A stretch of DNA of 64,000 nt, taken from the NCBI RefSeq assembly GCF_016919445.1, contig NZ_CP070356.1, positions 3,426,001 to 3,490,000 on the forward strand. The letters are read 5' to 3'. Positions 37,101 to 48,029 of this stretch are shown one piece after another. Position numbers and translations under genes: made by a program. The DNA comes from Pseudomonas sp. PDNC002 (GTDB lineage Bacteria; Pseudomonadota; Gammaproteobacteria; Pseudomonadales; Pseudomonadaceae). The notes below the pieces were generated by a model that did no database searches, was not told where the DNA came from, and saw only the letters and a list, made by a program, of their open reading frames with translations. How positions within the stretch are numbered: position 1 is the first letter of the stretch; every line of letters begins with the position of its first letter.

Positions 37101-37195
37101 CAATTGACCAGGGCAAACCTGTGCGAAAGCCAGGGACGCAAAGCCACCGATCTACAGCCCGGAAGGGCCATGACCGCGGGGTTGCCAAGCTGGCC
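37101..37195 (+). promoter_or_regulatory. Cyclic di-GMP-I (GEMM) riboswitch aptamer
   Basis: The conserved GEMM-I strings occur in order and with the right spacing: AGGGCAAACC (37110-37119), a GNRA-capped P2 hairpin with GCGAAAGC, GGGACGCAAAGCC (37132-37144), the tetraloop-receptor arm around CCCGGAAGGGCC, and GCGGGGTTGCC (37175-37185). The base equivalent to G20 of the Vc2 aptamer is G (37112), which favours c-di-GMP over cGAMP. The base equivalent to A47, which stacks between the ligand guanines, is also kept (37140). The aptamer ends about 120 bp before the first ORF of the GTPase operon. Neither a terminator nor an anti-terminator is obvious, so translational control is possible. Confidence 0.9.
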
Positions 37196-37263
37196 GGACG
37201 TTCGTCCGTGCCTTCTGCGAGCCGCGCGCTCGGCAATCTTCCTACGTCCCGGTGAGCCGCCTG

Positions 37264-37284
37264 ATCAACGCTGTACGGGTTGAT
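37264..37284 (+). repeat. Inverted repeat in the riboswitch expression platform
   Basis: ATCAAC-N9-GTTGAT lies between the aptamer and the AAAGGGAG ribosome-binding sequence. It could be part of the switching helix; no pairing partner was proven. Confidence 0.35.
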
Positions 37285-37314
37285 GGTTGTGGGTTGGCCA
37301 AAGGGAGCGCGCCG

Positions 37315-37917
37315 ATGAATCAGCCGTATCAGGTCCAGTACACCTACGGGTTCGCCCGGATGGCCACGCGGGACCAGGTGGTCTTCAAGTCGATTGTCGG
37401 ACTGCTCAGTGGCCGGACGCTGGCGCGTTGGGCTTATGTCGAAGGTGCCCAGGCCGATCTGCTGATCCAGGGGGAGGAAGGTGAGCCCCGCGTGCAGTTG
37501 CGCATCGCGGCAGGCGATCCGCTCTGGGTGCACTGGCCATTGCGCGCCAGCGAAGTATTCGATTGCCTGGAGCGTGCGGCACGCGCCATCGGCCATCGGC
37601 CCGCCGAGAGCAGTGGTGAAACCCTGCGCCTGAAGCACTGGCCCGCCGCTTCCTCGATGCAGGGCAATCCCCATTATCTGCGGCTCGCGACCTTGCTCTG
37701 CGCAAGATCGATGAGCCTGGAAGAGCTGTGCGAACGCTCTGGCGCTCCCCGTGCCGTGGCTGAAACCTTCCTCGGTCTGATGGCCACGCAGCAACTGTTG
37801 CTGCGCAGCGAGCCCGCGCCGGCCGCCAGTCCGCGTCAGGCCGTGGCGCCGGTGGGGCTGCTGGCGCGTATCCGTCGGCATCTGGGCCTGGACAGTGCCG
37901 CCGAGGCTGGCCGATGA
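37315..37917 (+). CDS. Hypothetical protein with winged-helix-like C-terminal domain, GTPase/roadblock operon
   Basis: First gene behind the c-di-GMP riboswitch, 200 aa. I recognise no named family. The N-terminal half (1-90) is alpha/beta with VQLRIAAGDPLWVHWPLRASEVFDCLERAAR. The second part (about 105-165) reads LRLKHWPAASSMQGNPHYLRLATLLCARSMSLEELCERSGAPRAVAETFLGLMATQQLLL, the helix-turn-helix plus wing layout seen in small proteins beside Roadblock genes. The C-terminal tail is Ala/Pro-rich. The start has an AAAGGGAG box 7 bp upstream. The stop overlaps the GTPase start (ATGA). A role as adaptor or effector of the GTPase is inferred from coupling. Confidence 0.8.
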   Translation: MNQPYQVQYTYGFARMATRDQVVFKSIVGLLSGRTLARWAYVEGAQADLLIQGEEGEPRVQLRIAAGDPLWVHWPLRASEVFDCLERAARAIGHRPAESSGETLRLKHWPAASSMQGNPHYLRLATLLCARSMSLEELCERSGAPRAVAETFLGLMATQQLLLRSEPAPAASPRQAVAPVGLLARIRRHLGLDSAAEAGR

Positions 37918-38444
37918 GGGAGTACAAGATCCTCTTCACCGGCACCATGGGTGCCGGCAAGACCACCGCCATCGCCGCCATCAGCGACATCGAGCCGGTG
38001 AGCACCGATGTGCAGAACAACGACCCGAGCCTGGACAAGGCGCGCACCACGGTCGGCCTGGACTATGGCGAAGTGGTGCTGGGCCCCGACGAGCGCCTGC
38101 GCCTCTACGGCACTCCCGGCCAGGCGCGCTTCGCCTTCATGTGGGGCATCCTCGCCCGCGGCGCGCTGGGCCTGGTGATCCTGATCGACAACTCGCGGCC
38201 GGACCCGCTGGGCGACCTGCGGGTTTACCTGGATGGTTTCGCCGAGTGCCTCGCCGATGCCCCCTGCGTGATCGGTGTCGGACGCTTGCCGGGCCATCCC
38301 AGTCCGGGCCTGGACGACTACGCCAGCGCATTGGCCCGGGCGGGGCACACCTTCCCCGTGGTGGAAGTGGACGTACGCGAGGCCGAGCAGGTGCGCATGC
38401 TGCTCGACCTGCTCCTGCTGCAACTGGAATGCACGGTGGCCTGA
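37914..38444 (+). CDS. Small Ras-like GTPase, COG2229/MglA-related
   Basis: A 176-aa P-loop GTPase. G1 is GTMGAGKTT (residues 10-18), the G2 candidate Thr lies in ARTTVGLDYG, and G3 is YGTPGQARF, with Thr-Pro in place of the usual DxxGQ Asp. The G4 region is GVGRLPGHPSPGLDD and lacks a clear NKxD, which is usual for the COG2229 group. Such GTPases work with Roadblock/LC7 partners that act as GAPs or scaffolds, as MglA/MglB do in Myxococcus polarity. ATGA coupling to the upstream gene and the roadblock gene 17 bp downstream support a functional complex. Confidence 0.88.
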   Translation: MREYKILFTGTMGAGKTTAIAAISDIEPVSTDVQNNDPSLDKARTTVGLDYGEVVLGPDERLRLYGTPGQARFAFMWGILARGALGLVILIDNSRPDPLGDLRVYLDGFAECLADAPCVIGVGRLPGHPSPGLDDYASALARAGHTFPVVEVDVREAEQVRMLLDLLLLQLECTVA

Positions 38445-38461
38445 GGCCTCTGGAGTCGACG

Positions 38462-38872
38462 ATGGAACACGCCCTGACCGGTCTGCCCGAACGACTGCGC
38501 CTGGATGCGGAGCAGGCGCTGGACGAGCTCAGCGCCAGCCTCGGAAGGCTGAACGCCGCGGTGATCGCCACCACGGACGGCTTCGAAGTGGCCTCGCGCG
38601 CCGGCAAGGGGCTGGAAGTCTCCAAGCTGGCGGCGATGGCCTGCTCGATCTCGGCGCTCGGTGCGATGGTCGGCCAGGAGAGCGAGGTAGGCCCGCACCA
38701 GAACGTGATCGTCGAAGCCAACGAGGGTTTCATCGTCATCGTCGACATTCCCCATCCGAGCCACCCGATGATCCTCAACCTGGTGGCCCATCGCGAGGAA
38801 ATGCTCGGCCAGGTGCTCTACCAGGCCAAGCGCATGGCAACGCGGCTGGCGGATCTGTCGCTGGCTGGTTGA
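38462..38872 (+). CDS. Roadblock/LC7 domain protein
   Basis: A 136-aa single Roadblock/LC7 domain. The sandwich begins with ALDELSASLGRLNAAVIATTDGFEVASRAGKGLEVSKLAAMACSISALGAMVGQES, the canonical alpha1-beta1-beta2-alpha2 pattern (GxxxAAVIxTxDG), and ends with NVIVEANEGFIVIVDIPHPSH. It would dimerise and bind the GTPase encoded just upstream, as MglB binds MglA. Whether it has GAP activity cannot be read from the sequence. Confidence 0.88.
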   Translation: MEHALTGLPERLRLDAEQALDELSASLGRLNAAVIATTDGFEVASRAGKGLEVSKLAAMACSISALGAMVGQESEVGPHQNVIVEANEGFIVIVDIPHPSHPMILNLVAHREEMLGQVLYQAKRMATRLADLSLAG

Positions 38873-38943
38873 AACAAACGGCTTCGCGGCGGGCGCGACC
38901 GCGGGGCATCCATAAAAGGACGCGCACTCAAGGAGTAATCGCT

Positions 38944-39303
38944 ATGGCTGCACTGCAACAATCGCTGGACGAACTGCTGAGCCTGGACGGCGCCCTGGCG
39001 TCGGCCGTGGTGGACGCCAAGAGCGGCATGCTGCTGGGCCAGGCGGGTGGTGGCGTGGACCTGGAACTGGCCGCCGCGGGTAACACCGAGGTGGTCCGCG
39101 CCAAGCTCAAGACCATGAAGTCCCTGGCGCTCAACGACGTGATCGAGGACATCCTGATCACCCTGGGCCGGCAGTACCACATCATCCGTCCGATGGCGAA
39201 GCACGAAGGCGTGTTCATGTACTACGTGCTGGACAAGGTGAAGGCAAACCTGGCGCTGGCCCGGCGCAAGCTGCAGGAGGTCGAGGCGCAGGTCGCGATC
39301 TGA
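38944..39303 (+). CDS. Second Roadblock-like protein
   Basis: A 119-aa protein with a divergent Roadblock-type fold. SLDELLSLDGALASAVVDAKSGMLLGQAGGGVDLELAAAGNTEVVRAKLKTMKSL mirrors the first half of LC7, with a helix, a two-strand hairpin and a helix. DILITLGRQYHIIRPMAKHEGVFMYYVLDKVKANLALARRKL supplies the second sheet and C-terminal helix. A close variant is known as a small regulator in other proteobacterial GTPase operons. A GGAG box precedes the ATG. It is the last gene before a terminator and may form a heterodimer with the preceding protein. Confidence 0.82.
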   Translation: MAALQQSLDELLSLDGALASAVVDAKSGMLLGQAGGGVDLELAAAGNTEVVRAKLKTMKSLALNDVIEDILITLGRQYHIIRPMAKHEGVFMYYVLDKVKANLALARRKLQEVEAQVAI

Positions 39304-39358
39304 ACCCCGGCAGGAACCAGGGCGGGCAGGGGAGGTTCGCCCGATGTTCTGTTCACGG

Positions 39359-39386
39359 ACTGGCCCTTTTCGGGCCAGTTTCGTTT
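39359..39386 (+). terminator. Rho-independent terminator of the GTPase/roadblock operon
   Basis: CTGGCCC-TTTTC-GGGCCAG stem-loop followed by TTTCGTTT, 56 bp after the last operon stop codon and between it and the convergent flavoprotein gene. Confidence 0.85.
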
Positions 39387-39401
39387 CAGCTCGACGCGGG
39401 T

Positions 39402-40763
39402 TCAGGCCAGCAGCAGTTGGGCGAGGCGCGCCGCATGCCCGCGCAGTTCCGGCACCGCCGTGGCTTCCCAGTGTCTGGCGCGCAGCATCGGGCTGAGCAG
39501 GTGCAGGTTCGGATGCGCCACGCCCTGGGCGTCCAGCAGCCGGTAGTCGGCGTCGGTGTCCAGGCCCAGCCCCTGCGTGTCCTGGTGGATCACGCCGCGC
39601 TTGAGCAGGCCGCACAGCAAGGGTTCGCGGACGGTACGCAGGTTGGTGCACGGACCGGTGCAGTTGATCAGGAAGTCGAAGCGTTGCGTCGTGGCCTGCG
39701 ACGCGCCACGGCGCTGGATCTGCAGTGCGATGCCGTCCGGAGCCGTCGTCGCCGCCATGACCCGGCCGGCCTGGACGCTCAGCTGCCCGCTCTCGCGCAG
39801 GTCGCGGATGCGTTGTGCCACCGGCGGTGCCGCGCGGTGCCGGTGTACGTCCCAGTAAGGCTGCAGGTGGCGCAGGAAGCGGCCGCGCTCGGTGTCGTCG
39901 AGGGCCTGCCAGAGCTGTGGTGTGACCGGGCGCAGCGCGGCGATCAGGTCGCGCCAGTCGTGGCCGTCCTGCGCCGCCTGGCGGATCAGTGTGCGCAATT
40001 TGCGTAGCCGCTGGTTCAGGCCCATCTCGCCGAGGAAGGATGCCGGCAGCTCCGGCAGCCGCGGATGGCTGGCGTTGTCACGGTGCGCCTGGGGCAGCAG
40101 CGCCCGGCGCGACAGTGCCTGCAGCGGCCCTTGGTGACCCTGGTCCTGCAGGGCGAGCGCCATGTCGTACATGGTCAGCCCGGTGCCCAGGAGCAGCACG
40201 CTGGCGCCGGCGGGAATCGCCTCCAGGGCGCCCGGCGTCCAGGGATCGCGCAGGTAACGGGGATCGTGCTCCAGCGTCTTCAGCGGCGAAGGTGTGGCGG
40301 GAGCGAAGTTGCCGGTGGCGATGATGACCTTGCGGCTTTCCAGCGGCTGGCCGTCATCCAGCAGCAGGCGCAGGTGATCGCCATGCTCGCTCAGCTCCAG
40401 CACGTGCTGGCACAGGCTGCTGAAGCGCACGCCGGGGGCGGCTTCGGCGATAGCGTGGCCGAGGCGGTCCTGCAGGTAGTCGCCATAGAAGCGCCGGGGC
40501 AGGAAGTCGCCGGGTTTCGCCTCGGGCATCTGCCGGCGGGCAAAATCGAGGAAGTCGGACGGTTGGTCGGGGAACAGGCTCATGCGCTCGGCCGGCACAT
40601 TGAGGATGTGGCTGGCGGAGCGGGTGCCATAGGCCAGGCCGCGGGCCAGGCGTCCGGAGCGGTTGATCAGGGACAGCCGCAGCGGCCCCCTGGCGTTGCG
40701 CAGCAGCTGGATGGCCAGTGCCGTGCCGCAGAATCCGCTACCGATGATGGCGATGTGTTCCAT
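39402..40763 (-). CDS. FAD/NAD(P)-binding protein, YdhS-like (COG4529)
   Basis: A 453-aa flavoprotein. The FAD-binding GxGxxG is at the extreme N-terminus (MEHIAIIGSGFCGTALAIQLL), with SINRSGRLARGLAYGT after it. A second Rossmann motif is VLLLGTGLTMYDMALALQDQGH, and a final FAD-type segment is DFLINCTGPCTNL. The family (YdhS-like) is uncharacterised and often annotated as a hydroxyacylglutathione-unrelated oxidoreductase. The start at the Rossmann Met is chosen because 56 codons of open frame before it overlap the YggL gene. Confidence 0.82.
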   Translation of the reverse strand: MEHIAIIGSGFCGTALAIQLLRNARGPLRLSLINRSGRLARGLAYGTRSASHILNVPAERMSLFPDQPSDFLDFARRQMPEAKPGDFLPRRFYGDYLQDRLGHAIAEAAPGVRFSSLCQHVLELSEHGDHLRLLLDDGQPLESRKVIIATGNFAPATPSPLKTLEHDPRYLRDPWTPGALEAIPAGASVLLLGTGLTMYDMALALQDQGHQGPLQALSRRALLPQAHRDNASHPRLPELPASFLGEMGLNQRLRKLRTLIRQAAQDGHDWRDLIAALRPVTPQLWQALDDTERGRFLRHLQPYWDVHRHRAAPPVAQRIRDLRESGQLSVQAGRVMAATTAPDGIALQIQRRGASQATTQRFDFLINCTGPCTNLRTVREPLLCGLLKRGVIHQDTQGLGLDTDADYRLLDAQGVAHPNLHLLSPMLRARHWEATAVPELRGHAARLAQLLLA

Positions 40764-40852
40764 GCAACCTGCTCCTTGCAGACAACCGTGATGAATCAAC
40801 GCTGTCGAGTCCGTCCGCCGAGGTCCGGCAAGGACCTCGGCGGGTGCAGCGC

Positions 40853-41203
40853 TTACTCGAACAGGCCGTGCCAGCAGTCGCTCAGCTCGCCCAGTTCGAA
40901 GGATTTCGCCCAGGACTGCTTTTCCAGCCACAGGCGGGTGGTCTCACGGTCGGCCTCGGTCAGGCTGCCGACGTTGTTCAGGCACAGGTAGCCGGTGAAC
41001 TCGCCATCTTCGGTGGCGCCGCCGACGAAGACCCAGCCTTCGGACTCGACGAAGGCAATCCACTGGTCGAGCACGTCGTCCAGCTCGCCGGTGTAGTTCA
41101 CTTCGAGGCTGAAGCCGAACTCCTGGAACTCGCCCAGGCGCAGCTTCTTCTGCAGGCGGCGTTTGCGCGGTTTGGCCATCTGTTCGGGGGTGAGGTATTT
41201 CAT
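40853..41203 (-). CDS. YggL-family 50S ribosome-associated protein (DUF469)
   Basis: A 116-aa protein. The family signature is a Lys/Arg-rich N-terminus (PRKRRLQKKLRLGEFQEFGF), followed by LDQWIAFVESEGWVFVGGATEDGEFTGYL. YggL of E. coli associates with the large ribosomal subunit during assembly. It is shorter than the E. coli protein by little. The role here is by family only. The gene stands between a GFA-type protein gene and the YdhS-like gene, on the same strand. Confidence 0.9.
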   Translation of the reverse strand: MKYLTPEQMAKPRKRRLQKKLRLGEFQEFGFSLEVNYTGELDDVLDQWIAFVESEGWVFVGGATEDGEFTGYLCLNNVGSLTEADRETTRLWLEKQSWAKSFELGELSDCWHGLFE

Positions 41204-41245
41204 CTGTCTTTCTCTCGTCAGGGGAAGTCCGGCGGGTGGCCGGCT

Positions 41246-41683
41246 TCAATCCATGGTGTCCCGGGTGATCCGCACATCGGCGAACCAGAGCTTGCGCCAG
41301 CGCTCCTTGCGCTCTGGCAAGGGCAATTGCGCCGGCGATGCCGGTTGGGGCGCGCCCAGGGTGACGGGATTATCCAGTATCTGGGCGTTGAGTGCAGCGT
41401 AGGTTATCCCGCCGTCCTTCCAGAGCACGCAGGTCAATACCCCGCAGCATCGGCAAAGCAGGAAATCGACGGTGCTGCTGCCGTGGCGATAGCGCTGCGA
41501 ATCGGCGTCCGACCGGCAATGAATGGCAAGCCTGCCGTGGGGATCGGAAATGTAGGCCGCGCCATGTCTGCGGCAGAAGGTGCAATCGCAGGCGCGCGGT
41601 GTGTAGTCGGCGGGATCGCGGCTGAGTTCGAGGCGAACGGCGAGGTTGCCGCAGTGGCAGCTTCCCTGAAGCGGATAGTTCAT
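41246..41683 (-). CDS. GFA-family (glutathione-dependent formaldehyde-activating-like) zinc protein
   Basis: A 145-aa protein with the zinc ligands of the GFA/Mss4 fold: CHCG (9-12), CDCTFCRRHG (about 32-41) and CRCCG (about 77-81). GFA proteins catalyse or mimic formaldehyde-glutathione condensation, but most family members, probably including this one, have unknown substrates. It lies 42 bp upstream of YggL and is followed by metH on the same strand. Confidence 0.86.
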   Translation of the reverse strand: MNYPLQGSCHCGNLAVRLELSRDPADYTPRACDCTFCRRHGAAYISDPHGRLAIHCRSDADSQRYRHGSSTVDFLLCRCCGVLTCVLWKDGGITYAALNAQILDNPVTLGAPQPASPAQLPLPERKERWRKLWFADVRITRDTMD

Positions 41684-41769
41684 GGCGCCGGCTCCGGTCG
41701 GTGATTGGCCGGAGCTTGCCGCCCTGCGCCGTGCCGGGCAAGCCCGGTCACGGCGCCAGGGGAATCGCC

Positions 41770-45462
<3,693 letters not shown>

Positions 45463-45577
45463 CGGAGGTACCTAGGAAGAGGCGTGACAAAGGGTCGCTG
45501 ATGATAGCAAAGCTGCACGGCTTTCCGGTGGTTCGCGGTTTTCCATGAATTTCGCTCATGTTGGCGGCCACCCTGAC

Positions 45578-45592
45578 TTGACAGCCTGTCAA
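45578..45592. promoter_or_regulatory. Palindrome in the metH divergent region
   Basis: TTGACAG-C-CTGTCAA is a perfect 7-bp inverted repeat. A second palindrome, CCGGAC-N7-GTCCGG, lies at 45604-45622 and contains TGACA. Both sit between metH and the divergent hypothetical gene, so they are operator candidates. No known regulator was assigned. Confidence 0.5.
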
Positions 45593-45735
45593 CCGCGCCC
45601 CGGCCGGACCTGACAAGTCCGGAACTGCCCGCCGGCGAGCTTGCTGGAAGAATTCACGGCACAGGGCGGCAAGGTGAGGAACGTTCGTGTAACCGGCCGC
45701 CCGCCAATGGAATCCAGTGCCCAAGGAGACGCCCC

Positions 45736-46542
45736 ATGTCGCAGAACACCAACACCCTGATGCTGTTCTTCAAGGAACAAGCACCGCACGAGCTGTGCGT
45801 GCTCACGCTGGTCAACCTGATGCGCGATGACCAGGACAAGGCGTTGGAGTACCAGCAGCGCCTGGGCGTCGATCTGGCCGGTATCTGGCAGGACGTGTGG
45901 TTCAACCAGCAGTTCAGTGCCCAGCCGGAATACATTCGCCTGGATTTCGATACCTCGGTGAGCAGCAACCTGCCGCTGCAACTGCTCCAGGACCTGTTCG
46001 AGCGCGGCCTGCGGGCGGCGGTGATCGAGGTGTTCCATAGCCAGGTCGGCGAGACCCGGCGCCACCATTTCCTCGATGGCAAGCTGGTCAACCGCTCCGA
46101 TCTCTACGATCGCGAGCCACTGATCGAGCCGCTCGTCAGCGCCCAGCTGGATGCCGCGCAGGAAGAGGGCGACGAGGACACGAGCGTCTGCGTGGCGCGG
46201 CCGGTGCCGCTGCGCAAGCTGATCGAGGAGGAGCGCGAGCAGGAGGAGAAGGCCAGGGCGCTGGTGCAAGGCATCACCGAACTGGCCAAGGTGGCGCGCC
46301 AAACCGGCGTGGGCCCCGGCGGCGTGATCAAGACCGGGCTGGTGCTCTGGCAGATGGGCAAGGGCTTGCTGCACGCGGTGATCTTCACCGTGCTGGCGCT
46401 GGTGTTCTTCAAGGGCTTCTGGATGTGGCTGGGCGTCGGCGTGGTGCTGACCATCGTTCTGCCGCTGCTCTACGGCTGGGTCGAGTACAGCGATCTCACC
46501 GAGGACCGCGATGAGCCCGAGTCGCCCCAGGGCGCCGACTGA
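45736..46542 (+). CDS. Conserved hypothetical protein with two C-terminal membrane helices
   Basis: A 268-aa protein that I cannot assign to a family. The N-terminal 150 residues are soluble with LMRDDQDKALEYQQRLGVDLAGIWQDVWFNQQFSAQPEYIRLDFDTSVSSNLP. A charged helix (LIEEEREQEEKARALVQGITELAKVARQ) resembles a short coiled coil. Two adjacent helices close the protein (AVIFTVLALVFFKGFWMWL and VGVVLTIVLPLLYGW), with an acidic tail. A CAAGGAG box precedes the ATG. It is divergent from metH. A C-terminal anchor in the inner membrane is likely. Confidence 0.75.
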   Translation: MSQNTNTLMLFFKEQAPHELCVLTLVNLMRDDQDKALEYQQRLGVDLAGIWQDVWFNQQFSAQPEYIRLDFDTSVSSNLPLQLLQDLFERGLRAAVIEVFHSQVGETRRHHFLDGKLVNRSDLYDREPLIEPLVSAQLDAAQEEGDEDTSVCVARPVPLRKLIEEEREQEEKARALVQGITELAKVARQTGVGPGGVIKTGLVLWQMGKGLLHAVIFTVLALVFFKGFWMWLGVGVVLTIVLPLLYGWVEYSDLTEDRDEPESPQGAD

Positions 46543-46802
46543 CCCGTCGTGTTCCGGTCCCGCAGTCGTGTCCCCAGGAAATGTGAAGCGCGTCGCAGCA
46601 AAATGCGAAGCGCGGTCGCACCCATCTATGCGCAAAACCTTGCCATGCGTATGCTGGCGCGCGGCGAACAGGTAGTGGCTATCTGCCTGCTCGCCGTGGG
46701 CGCGCTGCCAGGGTCGCTCGCCCGATCATGAAGCCGGCAGCACTGCAAGACCGGCGCGGATGGAGTGTCCGGCGCGGCTGGCCGCCGGACAGGAGCTATG
46801 GA
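46543..46802. other. 260-bp region before the HTH/ATPase operon
   Basis: It contains no convincing gene. An ATG at 46728 opens 25 codons in frame with the HTH gene but has no good ribosome-binding site. A promoter for the operon is expected here but was not identified. Confidence 0.4.
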
Positions 46803-48029
46803 TTGGCGACATTGGACACGGACGCGTTCTCGCAACTGCTGACGCTCTATATGCGGCGCATTCGCGCCAGCGCCTCCGGCGTGGCGACGGAAATCGGCCT
46901 GAGCCGCGAAGCGGTCAACAATTGGCGCAATGGCCTGTCGCTGCCCAATCCCAAGTCCCGTGACAAGCTCATCGCCTGCGCCCGCTACCTGCGCCTGACC
47001 GAGCAGGAAACCAACCGCCTGTTCAGCGCCGCCGGTTTCGAGCAGGAGTTCCCGCTGCAGGTCGAGACCGCCGGTAGCGTGCCCTTCGCGCCGTACATCG
47101 AATCGCTGTTCGACCAACTGCGCCGGCTCACTCCCTATCCCATCGTCCTGCTGCTGTCCCAGGCGCACTGGGGGCAGCCGCCTTTCCGCCAGGAACTGCT
47201 CGGGCGTGCCCGGGCGATCTATGGCGAGCAGTCGGTGCTGCACATCCAGCCGCCGTTCAGCGCCAGCACGGCGAGCGCCGACTACTTCGCTGCCATTGGC
47301 CGCCAGTGCGGCTTCGCCGATGTCGCCTCGGACTACGAGTTCGAAGCCGCGCTGGAACGCCGATTGCTGGCCGGCGAGCGCCTGTTCTGCCTGGTCAGCC
47401 GTTTCGAACAGGGCACCCCGGAGCTGCGCGAGATGCTCGCCGGCATCCTGCGCAGCCTGAGCGAGATGCACAGCGGTCGCCTGCACCTGCTGCTGTGCGG
47501 CGGCGAAGGGCTGGCCGATCTGAAGTACCGCAGCGGCGACCTGTCGCTGCTGAATATCGCCCATGTCAGCCACTGGTCCGAATTGACCCTGGCCGACCTG
47601 ACGCTGCTGGCGCAACGCCGCTGGCCGGAACGGCGTTTCGACCAGGCGATGCTGGGCGAATTGCTGGAAAGCTGCGGTGGCCACCCGGCGCTGGCGGAGG
47701 AGGGGTTGGAGTGGCTGGTACAGCACGACGGCCTGAGCAACGATTCGCGCCGCGCGCTGCATGAGTTGCTGTCGGGCAGTGCGCGCCTGTGGCAGGCCTT
47801 CCTGCCGCTGTCGGAGACCGAGCCGTCGCGCCAACGCCTGCGCGAACGGCTGGAAGCGACCGATCTGGGCCGCGCCAGCCCCTACCTGGCTGACGGCGAG
47901 CTGCGTCGGCTGTTCTGGAACAACCTCATCACGGTCCGCGGCCAGGGTGACTCGGCGCGCCTGGCCTGGCGCTGCGAGATCATCCGGCAGACCGGCCTGC
48001 AGGTCCTGGACGCATGCGTCGAGGTCTGA
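46803..48029 (+). CDS. HTH regulator with degenerate STAND/AAA-like region
   Basis: About 408 aa from a TTG start (ATLDTDAFSQLL...). The TTG sits 7 bp after AGGAG, which is much better than the ATG at 46728; with the ATG the protein has 433 aa. An XRE-type HTH lies near residues 20-60 (GVATEIGLSREAVNNWRNGLSLPNPKSRDKL). The remaining ~330 residues have the helical-plus-strand layout of a P-loop ATPase, but the Walker A position reads LLLSQAHWGQPPFRQ without GKS/T, and the Walker B position reads RLFCLVSRFE. It is probably a DNA-binding partner with a dead ATPase core. It overlaps the next gene by 16 bp, so the two form one unit. I know of no named system with this pair. Confidence 0.8.
   Translation: MATLDTDAFSQLLTLYMRRIRASASGVATEIGLSREAVNNWRNGLSLPNPKSRDKLIACARYLRLTEQETNRLFSAAGFEQEFPLQVETAGSVPFAPYIESLFDQLRRLTPYPIVLLLSQAHWGQPPFRQELLGRARAIYGEQSVLHIQPPFSASTASADYFAAIGRQCGFADVASDYEFEAALERRLLAGERLFCLVSRFEQGTPELREMLAGILRSLSEMHSGRLHLLLCGGEGLADLKYRSGDLSLLNIAHVSHWSELTLADLTLLAQRRWPERRFDQAMLGELLESCGGHPALAEEGLEWLVQHDGLSNDSRRALHELLSGSARLWQAFLPLSETEPSRQRLRERLEATDLGRASPYLADGELRRLFWNNLITVRGQGDSARLAWRCEIIRQTGLQVLDACVEV

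Larger units (their letters stand above)
36874..37314. other. 441-bp divergent regulatory region
   Basis: This region lies between the MATE exporter and the GTPase/roadblock operon. From left to right it holds the exporter promoter (not resolved), a CRP/Vfr-like palindrome, a candidate sigma70 promoter, a c-di-GMP-I riboswitch aptamer, a short inverted repeat and the ribosome-binding site of the first operon gene. It has no convincing gene. Confidence 0.7.

Noticed and set aside
45463..45735. Cobalamin or SAH riboswitch upstream of metH
   Set aside because: No B12-box and none of the conserved SAH-aptamer strings could be found on the metH strand.
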